Part shown: piece after piece, positions 1 through 9,220 of the stretch
Numbering within the stretch: the first letter of the stretch is position 1
How the letters are laid out: every line of letters begins with the position of its first letter
NCBI RefSeq assembly: GCF_004771005.1
Contig: NZ_RQHV01000002.1
Location: forward strand, 202,914 to 266,913
Source: Leptospira ilyithenensis
GTDB taxonomy: Bacteria; Spirochaetota; Leptospiria; Leptospirales; Leptospiraceae
DNA length: 64,000 nt
Direction of reading: 5' to 3'
The notes under the pieces: model-generated
The model's database searches: none
Seen by the model: the letters and a program-made list of their open reading frames with translations, nothing else
What the model was told of the DNA's origin: nothing
Program-made: the position numbers and the translations under genes

Positions 1-1
1 G

Positions 2-421
2 ATTTTGGTTCCGGTTACTTTAGGAGTGTTCTTACAAACATTATTTCCTAAATTTTCAAACGCGGCAAACCGGTATTCCCCGGTATTATCCGTAATCCTT
101 GTAGCAATGATCGTATCATCCATATTAGGTGCAGGAAGAAAACTGATTTTGGCCTCGGATTTTAGGATTTTTGCTTCCGTTTTTCTTTTGCACGCGGGAG
201 GTTTCGGGCTTGGATATTTTTTGACCAGAGTGTTTTACCGTGATTCAGTCCTCCGGAGAACCATTTCCATCGAAGTGGGAATGCAAAATTCAGGACTTGG
301 TGCAGTACTTGCCAAATCTCATTTCGCAGACCCTAGCACGGCAATTCCCAGTGCGGTTTCCAGCCTGATGCACTCTCTCATCGGAAGTTTTCTTGCCGGA
401 TATTGGAGAAGAAAAAACTAG
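2..421 (+). CDS. Bile acid:sodium symporter (BASS) family protein, C-terminal part
   Basis: The frame is open to the window edge, so only about the last 139 residues of a polytopic transporter are visible. Four hydrophobic stretches can be seen. The segment IEVGMQNSGLGAVLAKSHF followed by a final helix and a short basic tail (YWRRKN) is the conserved C-terminal signature of the BASS superfamily, which takes up organic anions with sodium across the inner membrane. The substrate cannot be inferred: many bacterial members carry small carboxylates or pantoate rather than bile acids. rpmG follows 59 bases downstream with its own likely promoter, so no operon link is implied. Confidence 0.8.
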   Translation: MLVPVTLGVFLQTLFPKFSNAANRYSPVLSVILVAMIVSSILGAGRKLILASDFRIFASVFLLHAGGFGLGYFLTRVFYRDSVLRRTISIEVGMQNSGLGAVLAKSHFADPSTAIPSAVSSLMHSLIGSFLAGYWRRKN

Positions 422-442
422 AATAAAATCCGATTATGCTCC

Positions 443-471
443 TTGACTGAAATCCCGCGCGTTACGTAATG
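443..471 (+). promoter_or_regulatory. Possible sigma-70-type promoter for rpmG-dksA
   Basis: TTGACT at 443-448 is followed by a 17-base spacer and GTAATG at 466-471 (or TAATGG with 18 bases). The -35 match is good and the -10 match poor. It lies in the only gap before rpmG, leaving a very short leader. This is positional inference. Confidence 0.3.
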
Positions 472-480
472 GCATAAACT

Positions 481-642
481 ATGAGAGAAATCATAAAACT
501 CACTTGTGTTCCGTGTGAGATTCCAGGTCGTTCTAATTATTTCCAAACAAAAAATAAGAAGACCAAGACTGAGAAATTACTCACTAAAAAATACTGCAAA
601 TTTTGCAGAAAACATACTGATCATAAAGAATCTAAAGTCTAA
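481..642 (+). CDS. rpmG: 50S ribosomal protein L33
   Basis: A 53-residue protein with the features of bL33: N-terminal MREIIKLTC, the NYFQTKNKKT core, and KYCKFCRKHT. Two CxxC pairs are present (C9/C12 and C39/C42), so this is the zinc-binding (C+) form. It acts in the large ribosomal subunit near the E site. No good Shine-Dalgarno precedes the ATG. The gene is separated by 9 bases from the dksA-like gene and probably shares its transcript. It does not sit in the common rpmG-secE-nusG order. Confidence 0.95.
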   Translation: MREIIKLTCVPCEIPGRSNYFQTKNKKTKTEKLLTKKYCKFCRKHTDHKESKV

Positions 643-651
643 ACATATAGA

Positions 652-1119
652 ATGCCAAAACAAGCCGCTTCAAAGTCAGTAGAAAAGGGAGTCGATAAAA
701 AGTTCATTGAAGAAGTACGTGAACTTCTTCAAGAGAAAAAAGATTCCCTTCTCATCAAACTCAATCAGTGGGAAGACACCAGTTCTCCTTCCGGTTTGAA
801 GGAAATGGGCGACATTGCGGATATAGCTTCTGAATTGAATTCTGAGGCTCTTAGTTCGGTTTTAACGGAGAATGAGATTGATACTCTGAAAGAGATCGAA
901 CTCGCTCTGGAAAAGATTGAGAACGGCACCTACGGTATCTGTGAAGGTACTAAGAAAAAGATTCCTGTTGCTCGTTTGAAAGCGATTCCATGGACACGTT
1001 TCACCATTGAATACGCAGAACAGATGGCAAAAAGCAGATCTAGAGCTGGTGGATACGGACGTATGGACACTCTTTCTTCCTATCCTACTTCTTCTATGGA
1101 TATGGATTCTTTAGATTAA
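652..1119 (+). CDS. DksA/TraR-family RNA polymerase regulator with degenerate zinc finger
   Basis: A 155-residue protein: a coiled coil of about residues 15-90, then the DksA finger region (YGIC, IPVARLKAIPWT). The coiled-coil tip keeps D54-x2-D57-x-A59, matching the DxxDxA tip that DksA places in the secondary channel of RNA polymerase. Of the four zinc cysteines only C97 remains; the other positions are T100, T118 and Y121, so the canonical Zn site cannot form. The family works with ppGpp to adjust transcription initiation, including rRNA promoters. The tail after residue 125 is Ser/Met/Gly-rich and unlike classical DksA. It is probably cotranscribed with rpmG. The family call is firm; the exact role is inferred. 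Confidence 0.85.
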   Translation: MPKQAASKSVEKGVDKKFIEEVRELLQEKKDSLLIKLNQWEDTSSPSGLKEMGDIADIASELNSEALSSVLTENEIDTLKEIELALEKIENGTYGICEGTKKKIPVARLKAIPWTRFTIEYAEQMAKSRSRAGGYGRMDTLSSYPTSSMDMDSLD

Positions 1120-1201
1120 GAATCCACTTTTCCTCAACACTTCAATCCTTTTTAAATTTCATTTGCTTTCCTTCGCAGGGATTTTATTCCCTTAAGGAAC
1201 T

Positions 1202-3286
1202 GTGCAGTTTCTAAATCGGCTGAAAAAACTCCCCTTCGAAAATCTAATTTTCTTTTTTTCATTCTCCTGTTTATTGTTTGGTTTATATCGATTTACCTTT
1301 CCGGTTCCTAAAAATTGGTATTTCCCCGCTTTTATCTTGCAATTTGCGATTAGTTTTTCCGCGCAAATGTACAGCAGAAAATCAGGAAGGATCATTACCG
1401 CTGCCGCAGCCATTTTGATCTCCCGTTTGACCTGGTTTGTAGAACCGAACCTGCCTTTCCACCTAACAGATGCTGTAGGTTTGTTTCTCGGATCCATTTT
1501 AGGAATTTGGTTTAGAGAAGTTTTGCTTGTTTTATTCGGAAGGGCGGAAGTGGCTTTGCCAAAACAATCGGATCACCTCGTTACCGGATGGTTTTTAAGA
1601 AATCCTTTGGCTCTTAGACAAGGTTCTATTTTTTTACAAACTCCTTTTTATTTTTTATATTGGCTGATTGTTCTGCTTTTATGTTCTTATTTTGCAGGGT
1701 TCGGGTTTTCATTTTTGGAAGGACTTGGTACTCTTGAATTTTTTTATTATCCGAACTTCAGCTCCCGCGAATATCTGTCGTTTCCCGTTTTGATTTTAGT
1801 CGGTGTAGGCTTTCCTTTACTTTATTTTTTCGCCGAAGAAAGATTTTCCATAAGTAATTCCAGGGATACGACCACCAAACATCTGATATTTGGAATTTTC
1901 ATCGGCTTTTTCATTCAACTGATTATTTTATCCATTCAACAGATTTACTCTCCGGGTTTTTTATCCCAAGGGTCGAATTTTTCCATCGTAGCAGGGAGAC
2001 TTCCGGGGTTATTTGTCGATTCCGGTTCTTCTTCCTGGTTAATCCCGGGAATTGCTTCTTTTTTCCTGGTATTTTCCTATCAAAAGTACAAACAAACCAA
2101 AGAAAATATCTGGCGCCTGATCATTGTTATATTGGTTTTTGCGGTAAGCATTTTAGGAATGAAACAGGCAAAGGCATTTTGGGTGATCTGGCTCGGATTT
2201 CTTTTTATATCCTTTGTATTTGTAGTCACTTCCCGTTATTTGCATTCCAAACTCAGCCTTTGGATCACCAGGGTTTCGGTTCTATGTTTGTTACCGTTAC
2301 TTGCCGTGGCAGTTCTTTGGGGATTTTCCAAACTGAAATCTCCCGAACCGATTGCGAGTCTTGGCGTCAGATACATGAGTTTCCAATCGGAATTTTTACG
2401 ATCCAAAAATTTTAGCGCATTCTATGCGTTAGATGAAAATCGTTCCGAATTGTATCGTATTTCCTGGCAGGGCTTTCAAAAGAAATTATGGTTCGGCAAC
2501 GGACTTGCTTCTCTTCCGGTTGTTTTAAAAGACCCGAAACTTCCTCGTACAAAATTGAACGGTGGACTGATCGATCTTCCTCCCAATTTTTTCCTGGCAT
2601 GCCTTCATGATTTGGGAATTTTCGGGACCATCATTCTTTTGGGACTTGTCGGTTTGTTTGTTTGGGAAAGAAATAATTATCTCAATATGGCATTATTATT
2701 TTTACCGTTTTTATTCGGGATGCAAGTGCAGCATTGCGACGGTGCATTTATAGCCGTGTTTTTGCTTTTTTATCCGCTTGGTTCAGTCGCAGTCGGAAAT
2801 CAAATGACGCGAAATTCGAATTGGTTCCGTTATATGGTCCTCATTCTATGTTTGGGTTTGCCTTTGCATTATCTGATATTTTTTTCGGGAGACTTTATCA
2901 AATCGGGGATAGGAGCCGATTTCCGAAAGGATGAGTTGGGATTCTTTCAAACCCAAGCTACCAAATTTGCAAGCGGCAATGAACGGGAAGATGAATTTCA
3001 CGGCAAAACTTGGGAGTGGAAACTCACTAAGGAAACTAGTCGGAGGAGTGGAGTATTTCAAGTCCGTGCAAAGGAAGAAAACCTGCAAATGGAAATGATC
3101 TGGCTCAATTCGGAAAGAAGGTTGCTCTTGAAAACTCCAGTCTCTCCCCAATCAAACCGTAGTTATATCTCGAGGGGAAGTTTCCCTCCCGGAGCCGAGT
3201 TTGTAAGATTAAAGTCAAAAACAAATACGGAACTTTTTATTTCTAGGGATTATTTTGATTACAAGAATCAATTCGGTTTTTTGTAA
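1202..3286 (+). CDS. Polytopic membrane protein, O-antigen ligase/polymerase (Wzy_C-like)
   Basis: A 694-residue protein with a dozen or more hydrophobic segments and a soluble C-terminal part from about residue 560. The start is GTG with AGGA at 1195-1198 just upstream. The long periplasmic-type loop containing YRISWQGFQKKLWFGNGLAS, followed by PPNFFLACLHDLGIFG and a transmembrane run, resembles the Wzy_C region of O-antigen ligases and polymerases, where NxxL and HDLG-like patterns recur. Such enzymes join or polymerise lipid-linked sugar units at the outer face of the inner membrane. No other glycan gene is adjacent here. The call rests on topology and loop pattern, so ligase versus polymerase is open. 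Confidence 0.6.
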   Translation: MQFLNRLKKLPFENLIFFFSFSCLLFGLYRFTFPVPKNWYFPAFILQFAISFSAQMYSRKSGRIITAAAAILISRLTWFVEPNLPFHLTDAVGLFLGSILGIWFREVLLVLFGRAEVALPKQSDHLVTGWFLRNPLALRQGSIFLQTPFYFLYWLIVLLLCSYFAGFGFSFLEGLGTLEFFYYPNFSSREYLSFPVLILVGVGFPLLYFFAEERFSISNSRDTTTKHLIFGIFIGFFIQLIILSIQQIYSPGFLSQGSNFSIVAGRLPGLFVDSGSSSWLIPGIASFFLVFSYQKYKQTKENIWRLIIVILVFAVSILGMKQAKAFWVIWLGFLFISFVFVVTSRYLHSKLSLWITRVSVLCLLPLLAVAVLWGFSKLKSPEPIASLGVRYMSFQSEFLRSKNFSAFYALDENRSELYRISWQGFQKKLWFGNGLASLPVVLKDPKLPRTKLNGGLIDLPPNFFLACLHDLGIFGTIILLGLVGLFVWERNNYLNMALLFLPFLFGMQVQHCDGAFIAVFLLFYPLGSVAVGNQMTRNSNWFRYMVLILCLGLPLHYLIFFSGDFIKSGIGADFRKDELGFFQTQATKFASGNEREDEFHGKTWEWKLTKETSRRSGVFQVRAKEENLQMEMIWLNSERRLLLKTPVSPQSNRSYISRGSFPPGAEFVRLKSKTNTELFISRDYFDYKNQFGFL

Positions 3287-3365
3287 TCAGTCGACACTCG
3301 CGTTAAGTAAATATTTTATTTCTAATAGAATTGCAAAATGATTCGGGTTGAATTATAATACCCGA

Positions 3366-4781
3366 ATGCCTTGTAATGATCGTAATTATTTTTTTTTCGT
3401 TTTTTCTATCTTTGTTTGTTTCAGTTCTTTTTCCTTGGGCGCGGAAGATTTAGAGTCTTATAAAGAGAGTTGTACTGCGAGTCTCAAAGAAAAAACTTTT
3501 TCCGAACTCATACGCACTTTAGCCTTTAAAGAGGCGGAAGAATTCTGCGATATTCAATATGCTGACAATCCCAAAAAAGATTGCAGAGCCTCTGCCAGAT
3601 ATTGGTCGGCTGTGAAAGAGTTTTCGGAACAAAGATTCGAATCTTCTCTGGATAAATTCAAGACCGCAAAACAAATACTAGGTGGCAAGGATGATCCCAA
3701 AGACTGGCAAAAGAGGCCCGGTTGGGGAGCAACGGACGATATGATCCGATATTTGGAAAAAAGATCTTCTCTAGGTAAGACGGATGCCGAATACAAACAG
3801 AAGGTCGCATTCATCTATCTCAGTGAAACGGATGCAGAGCAAGGTGGAAAAAGATTTCAAAGCAAACTCGATCCTTGTACGATCGGGCATTTGAATCTTT
3901 CCATGGGCTTGGTTGCCCGTTACTTGGAAACCTTTACGAACGGGCGATTTTCCCTGGAGTTTGAAAATTTAATTTTCAATACAAAAGTTACAAAGCTTGA
4001 AACCAAGATGGTTTCTTTGACCAGTTTGCAACCTTGGACAGAAGACTTTGCCGTTCAATTGGGAGAGATCAATCGGAAATTCGATACGCTTTTGGTTGTT
4101 TTTCCTCAAGTAGGAGGAAGAGCGACCGGTGGTTCTAATTTTTTTCCCATTATCCCGGGAGTGTTAAACGGTGAGATCAGAGGAACGATTTCATTGCCGG
4201 CAGGTTGGGCGACTGTTTCCAATTACCCGCAAATTTTTCATGAATACTTACATACTGTGGAGATGATGACCGGAATTGAATCCACTTCACATGGCAGCGC
4301 ACAGCAAGCCAGAATCGAAGCATTTACAGGCTTACCCAAATCGGGAGAGAGCGATTGGGCAGAGTGGTTCTTCCGGAATACCATTTTGGAAAAAGTGAAT
4401 CAAGCTTCCGAGAAAAAAGGAGGGTCAGGATGGAAAACCGTTTTCGGTCGTTCTGCATCTTTTCCTTTTTTGCTTTCCGACGAAAGCATTCGCAAATTGT
4501 ACCGATTGAAGAATGAAAAGGGAGAAGATTATGTGAAAGAACTTCGCAACAAAGCGGAAGAATACAATAAGCAGGCTTATAAACTTTATAATTCTCAAAA
4601 AAATAAGGAAGCCGCAGAACAGTCGTTCTTATCAGCTACTACTTTTCCCTGGACATTTCTTTATATCAAAAACGCAAAATGGTTTATAGAAAATTCCTCA
4701 CTGAAGAAGGACTCAAAAGAAATCATGTTGGAAAAACTAAAAGAATTAAAAAAAGAATATTATCCGACAGAATCGGATTGA
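3366..4781 (+). CDS. Exported protein with HEYLH zinc-protease-like motif
   Basis: I take the ATG at 3366, which gives a clean signal peptide (basic start, hydrophobic core, cleavage near SLGA-ED); an in-frame TTG at 3348 only adds residues in front of it. The protein is 471 residues. Residues 292-296 read HEYLH within IFHEYLHTVEMM, a gluzincin-type zinc motif; the third ligand is not obvious. A Cys-bearing helical N-terminal region (about 25-120) precedes the catalytic-looking part. It is probably a periplasmic or surface hydrolase. I do not recognise a named family. The gene stands alone and converges on the LruC gene across a hairpin at 4899-4930. Confidence 0.6.
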   Translation: MPCNDRNYFFFVFSIFVCFSSFSLGAEDLESYKESCTASLKEKTFSELIRTLAFKEAEEFCDIQYADNPKKDCRASARYWSAVKEFSEQRFESSLDKFKTAKQILGGKDDPKDWQKRPGWGATDDMIRYLEKRSSLGKTDAEYKQKVAFIYLSETDAEQGGKRFQSKLDPCTIGHLNLSMGLVARYLETFTNGRFSLEFENLIFNTKVTKLETKMVSLTSLQPWTEDFAVQLGEINRKFDTLLVVFPQVGGRATGGSNFFPIIPGVLNGEIRGTISLPAGWATVSNYPQIFHEYLHTVEMMTGIESTSHGSAQQARIEAFTGLPKSGESDWAEWFFRNTILEKVNQASEKKGGSGWKTVFGRSASFPFLLSDESIRKLYRLKNEKGEDYVKELRNKAEEYNKQAYKLYNSQKNKEAAEQSFLSATTFPWTFLYIKNAKWFIENSSLKKDSKEIMLEKLKELKKEYYPTESD

Positions 4782-4898
4782 GTTTAGTTTTTTACCCACG
4801 GGAAAATCAGAAAGCGGGATTTCCAAAGAGAATTTCTGAAACCGATTGCCCCTGTTTCGGTAGATCCGTAAATTTCGCTGAGCAGCTCATAATACAAA

Positions 4899-4930
4899 AA
4901 ACCCTCCCCGATGGTTTTCGGGAAGGGTTT
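4899..4930 (-). terminator. Rho-independent terminator of the first LruC gene
   Basis: Inverted repeat of 13-base arms with one mismatch (4899-4911 and 4918-4930) and a 6-base loop. Read on the minus strand the stem ends in GGGTTTTTTG, a good U-tract. It may also stop transcription from the convergent gene ending at 4781. Confidence 0.8.
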
Positions 4931-4953
4931 CTTCGGTAGGAAAAGTCTTTTAA

Positions 4954-6852
4954 TTAAGAGGCAGCGTTGGCTTTAGATCCTCTTCTTTTCATAAAGAATC
5001 CTAGAGCTGCACCGATTACAATCAAACTGGCTGACACTTCAAAGATGTTCTTACGAACCGCTTTGATTAGGTAAGCCGAGAATCCGTTTTCAGTGTAAAA
5101 GTCTTTGATTTTTACTACATAAGTCGGATTGGTAATTTGAGTGTACCAATCTTTGTGTAAAGTTCCGTTTGATTCGGTCCATGTAGTGAAGTAAGCATAA
5201 CCTGTGCTGGATGCTTTTCTGATGTCGGAACCTCCGGTGGGATGGTTAAAAACACCTGGAACAATGATCGCCCAAGGAAAACCTTTGGAGTCAATGTATT
5301 TGTCTTTTCCATCGGAACCGAAAACGTAACCGGGACGATAAATTTGTCTATAGATACCGTTGGTTTTTTGATTGATTGCAAGGAACCAATTCAAATGACC
5401 ACCGACTAAATTTTTACTTGTATTCAAATCTACCGGCTCATCGAAAGTAATGGTTACATTGGAAGTCACACCTCGAACGAAATCCGTTGCGTGAAAGTTT
5501 GCATTCGGAGCAGGCGAGTTTTGTTTTCCAAAAAGTGTTTTGTCGGAACTAGGAAGGATAAGAAGTCCTTTCTTGAGTCCTGCGGAAGAGATATTGCCTC
5601 CCGTGCAATCCCCGCTTGCACCTAATACATATTTGTTGGCAGAGGCACATCCTGTCCAAGCTTTATTGGAACCATCCACATAATTTACTTGGAACGTTGC
5701 TCCCACGGGAACATCGAGAGAAAGACGCAATTCATGATGGTGTCCTGCTCCTTTTCCTACATGAGTGAATGCTCCTCTGATCGTCTTCACTTTATTATTT
5801 GATGTTTTGTCCATTTCGGTGCTAAACACAGCAGTATAGTCGTTTAAATCCGCATCGCCCGCATTCGGGAATAAGTCTTCAAATGCGATCGTATAACGAC
5901 CTGATCGGGCAACAAAGGCAAGTTTCGGATCGCTTGGAAATTCGTCGAATTGGTCCGCAACCCCGTCACAATCAGCATCAATGGCTTGAACGCATCCATT
6001 GGAAGGTTGGAAATTATTTGTATTTAAATTTGCCGTCGGAGCAACAACTACGGTTCCAGAAGATGTTCCACCGTTTGTTGTAGGAGCGGGGACTTGAACT
6101 GGAACAGTTCCTGTTACTTCTTGTACTTCTCCCGTAGTAGGATTCACACCGATCACACTGATCTGTACTTCCGTAACTGTAGGCGGAACGGAAACCGGAA
6201 TGGTGGCAGTTCCCTGGCTGTTAGTTGTTCCTTGTCCAAGGATATTGGTTTCTCCGTTGGATTGGGTTTCGGAAACGGTTACAGGTGCGTTTGCAACAGG
6301 GCCGTTTTCATTTTGCAAATGAACCGTTACAGGAACAGTTACGTTGGTTTCAAAATTGAAGCTACCGCTTCCATTGGTTTGGCTTACCACAGTGGTAGTC
6401 GTATTATTGGTAACTGTAGTATCCGCTACAGCAGGTGCAGTGACTACTTCCGGAGTTGGAGTCGTTATTATACTGGTTTCTTCTTTGGTGGAAGTGGAAG
6501 TCGAGCTGGAAGAATTCGTAGAACTTGAACTTTCCGAACTGCTTGTCTGATCGCTTGCAGAACTGCTTCCACTTGTTGTGCTGCTACTATCACTTGTAGA
6601 AGAAGAATCGGTCGCAGTCGATGATGATGTCGTAGTTGAGCTGCTGTCTGTGACTTGGCTTGTCTCTGTAGCTCCTAGAGCGACCACAGTGAAAGCTTCA
6701 TCAGTTGCTGCTGCGCTGGTTGCTGCAGTTGAGGGAGCTGATGCATCTCCGGATCCTCCCAAGAACGGAAAGAGAAGGAGTCCGCCCTTCTTTTTGTTCG
6801 AACAATCGATCAAAAGTATGGGGATTGTTAGTATAATCATCCACTTTTTCAT
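4954..6852 (-). CDS. LruC-domain (DUF4842) lipoprotein, intact paralogue
   Basis: A 632-residue surface-type protein. Its signal ends at a spirochaete-style lipobox L14-I15-D16-C17; Asp at -1 is unusual. A long Ser/Thr-rich linker covers roughly residues 40-130, then an Ig-like repeat region (about 165-255). A thrombospondin-3-like calcium motif, DADCDGVADQFDEFP, lies near residue 292. The LruC domain starts near 320 (AFEDLFPNAGDADLNDY) and runs to the C-terminus. A hydrophobic segment followed by KRR ends the chain, suggesting a second membrane anchor or a sorting signal. LruC is known as a leptospiral envelope lipoprotein antigen. The downstream hairpin makes this a single-gene unit; a frameshifted paralogue lies directly upstream. 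Confidence 0.88.
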   Translation of the reverse strand: MKKWMIILTIPILLIDCSNKKKGGLLLFPFLGGSGDASAPSTAATSAAATDEAFTVVALGATETSQVTDSSSTTTSSSTATDSSSTSDSSSTTSGSSSASDQTSSSESSSSTNSSSSTSTSTKEETSIITTPTPEVVTAPAVADTTVTNNTTTTVVSQTNGSGSFNFETNVTVPVTVHLQNENGPVANAPVTVSETQSNGETNILGQGTTNSQGTATIPVSVPPTVTEVQISVIGVNPTTGEVQEVTGTVPVQVPAPTTNGGTSSGTVVVAPTANLNTNNFQPSNGCVQAIDADCDGVADQFDEFPSDPKLAFVARSGRYTIAFEDLFPNAGDADLNDYTAVFSTEMDKTSNNKVKTIRGAFTHVGKGAGHHHELRLSLDVPVGATFQVNYVDGSNKAWTGCASANKYVLGASGDCTGGNISSAGLKKGLLILPSSDKTLFGKQNSPAPNANFHATDFVRGVTSNVTITFDEPVDLNTSKNLVGGHLNWFLAINQKTNGIYRQIYRPGYVFGSDGKDKYIDSKGFPWAIIVPGVFNHPTGGSDIRKASSTGYAYFTTWTESNGTLHKDWYTQITNPTYVVKIKDFYTENGFSAYLIKAVRKNIFEVSASLIVIGAALGFFMKRRGSKANAAS

Positions 6853-6960
6853 AATAGTAAAACCTACCTGTTGCTTAAGTATGACGACAATTTGTCTAAA
6901 AAATCAAATTTATTTTCACTTTTTCATAATTTTGTGATGATTTTTGCTACAAAGGCAAAG

Positions 6961-6992
6961 AAAAAGGGAACCTCTTACGAAATTCCCTTTTT
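6961..6992 (-). terminator. Rho-independent terminator of the second LruC gene
   Basis: Perfect 10-base arms AAAAAGGGAA (6961-6970) and TTCCCTTTTT (6983-6992) with a 12-base loop. On the minus strand the stem ends in CCCTTTTTC. It separates the two LruC paralogues, which are therefore probably separate transcripts. Confidence 0.75.
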
Positions 6993-7022
6993 CTCTGCAA
7001 ATTTTGAAGAAGTCGATTGTGT

Positions 7023-8833
7023 TTATGTGGTCATAGAAAGAATCATTTTCCTTCTGAGATAGAATCCGACACTTGCGCCGATTGCAATCAACGAGATTGC
7101 CAATTCCCAAAGATAGACCCGAACGGAATCTATCAGAACTGCGGTAAACGGTTTAGGCAAATAATTGGATTTGATATCCACTACATAGGCTGCTTGTGCC
7201 GAAGTCATAGATTGTTCGAACCAGTTCCTGGACTTGGTCCCTTTGGAACTAGCCCATTCTTTGAAAGCAGGGTAGCCTGTTTTTCCTTGGTTGTTCGGAT
7301 CCAAGATATTGGTGACTTCTCTAGGAAAATTAAACACTCCCGGAACAATGACTCCGAAAGGAAATCCTGTAACACGATCAATATAAAGATCATATCCGGA
7401 ACTATCTTCGGACGATTTCACAAAGCCGGGACGGAATATCTTTTCCCCTGTTCCGCTCACTGCTAGAAAATAATTCAAATGCCCGCCGGAAAGGTTTTTA
7501 GCTGCGGCAAGATCTACTGGTTCAGAGAAAGTGATCGTGAAATTCGCAGTCATTCCCAATACGAAGTTTAAAGCTCCTCCTACACCGGGGGAGTTTTTGG
7601 AATTATAAAGAGTATTCTGGGAATTGGGAAGGATTAGAATTCCTTTTTTCAATTGGGCGGATGTCAAAGTTCCTCCCACACAATCTCCCGTGTTTGCCGC
7701 AGAGGCAAGTGCCAGAGAACAGTTCATGGAGAAGAAATAGCCTGCCCGTTATTTCCCACATAAGAGATCGAAAGATCTGCCGATACAGGAACATCCAGGG
7801 AAAGCCTTAGGTCATGGTTGAATCCTGCCCCTTTTCCTACATGTGTGAAAATGCCTCGAATTGTTTTTGCCTTACCAGTAGGAGTGTAATCGATTTCAGT
7901 TGCGAAGACTGTTACATGGTCGTTTAGGTCCATATCATTGTTTGGATTCGCAGTTGCGTTTTGAATGTGAGAAGATCGATAGTAATCTTCCCATGCGAGA
8001 GTGTGACGCCCGGTCCGGGTAGTCCAGCCAAGTTCCGCATCTGTTGGAAATTCGTCATCAGCATCCAAAACTCCGTCGCAGTCGGAATCCAGATTTTGCA
8101 AACATCCTGCTACAGCTCCGAAGTTTACAGTATTAAGATCGATTTCAGGGGCGACAACAACCGTTCCGCCGCCGTCTCCATTACCGGATCCACCGCTCGA
8201 ACCTCCGTCGTTGCCGGAACCACCACCTACGTAGGTCTCGGGCACTTGGATTGGGATACGGCCGGTAATCTCTTGTGCCTTTCCTGTCTTGGGATTGATA
8301 CCGTAGATAGTAACGATGACTTCGCTGACGGAAGGATGGACAGTAATTCGAACAGTCACCAAACCATCGTTGCCCGTTAGTCCTTGGGAAAGGAATTGGG
8401 AGATCCCGGGAGTGGATTGGTCTTCCGATGCTTTTACATTGATCCCGGACAATACACCTTCTTCGTTGGAGACTTTGATAGTGATATAAGTGCTGATCGT
8501 ATTGTCCCAAAGGAAAGTATCGTCCATCACTTGAAAATGAATATTGGAAAGAACCTCTGTTGATCCGGTAGGCGTTGTGAAAATTCCGTCTCCCGAACTT
8601 CCGCTTCCTCCGTTGCTGCCGCTTTCGGAACCGGACTCGTCTCCGGTCAAAGGAACTACGGTAAAGCTATCTCCTGATTCCGCTTGAGAAACGGTTTCCG
8701 AAGAGGCTGATACGGAAGCAGTTCCACCTCCACCACCTAACATAAGTAAAAATAGAGGAATCCCTTTTTTCTTGGAAGAACATGATGCTTGTAAGCCAAT
8801 CATGAGGGTGATAATAAGTAATTTTTTCAACAT
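7023..8833 (-). pseudogene. LruC-domain lipoprotein, second paralogue, split by a one-base frameshift
   Basis: The N-terminal part reads from 8833 to a TGA at 7726-7724; the C-terminal part continues in another frame from an ATG at 7727 to 7023, the two overlapping as ATGA. Together they match the intact paralogue end to end: lipobox LQASC (C18), Gly/Ser-rich linker, Ig-like repeat, calcium motif DSDCDGVLDADDEFP, LruC domain and the same C-terminal helix with RRK. The break falls inside the LruC domain. Restoring one base (TG to TGG near 7725) would give SPWNCS, in line with the paralogue's AWTGCAS. A disabling frameshift, a sequencing error, or a reversible switch are all possible; two coupled half-proteins are less likely. 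Confidence 0.8.
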
Positions 8834-9220
8834 AGTGATCCTCGCATGGGACGCGACATAAAATACAATTGTAATTTATTGCTTAATTACAAGATCGTAG
8901 ATTTTCGGATAAAAATCAAGGGGAATCATGAAAAAAAGGACAAAAATACAAATTGTAAAAAATGGGAAAGAAATTTCATGACGGTAATAGTAAAATAAGA
9001 GAATCTGCACTGTTTCTTTTTATTTCGTATAACATATATTAGTATTGAGGCAGTAATCGCCGATTATGTCCATATATCATCTGTCAGTTTTGACATTTTT
9101 TTACGTATACGTACTAAAATTTTTTTCAGGAAGAATGAATTCCTTAGCTCTTTCCCTTATGCGAAACTTAGACTGACATAAATGAAGCAGAATTGTCTTA
9201 TTTAAATTCTCGTTCTGGTT
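8834..9220. promoter_or_regulatory. Gene-free AT-rich intergenic region with inverted repeats
   Basis: This is the largest gap. Close to the LruC gene start, 8-base arms TTGTAATT (8869-8876) and AATTACAA (8885-8892) flank an 8-base spacer and could be an operator for that gene. TTGCTTAA within it is also found upstream of the other LruC gene (6871-6878). Further on there is a perfect 12-base palindrome TACGTATACGTA (9102-9113) just after TTGACA (9090-9095). No convincing ORF, tRNA or terminator was seen; an unrecognised small RNA is possible. Confidence 0.4.

Noticed and set aside
6094..6528. 144-residue ORF opposite the Ser/Thr-rich part of the LruC gene
   Set aside because: Low-complexity antisense reading of a repetitive coding region.
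7023..7727. C-terminal half of the second LruC gene as an independent gene
   Set aside because: It starts in the middle of a domain that is continuous in the paralogue, has no signal peptide, and its ATG has no ribosome-binding site; a frameshift explains it better.
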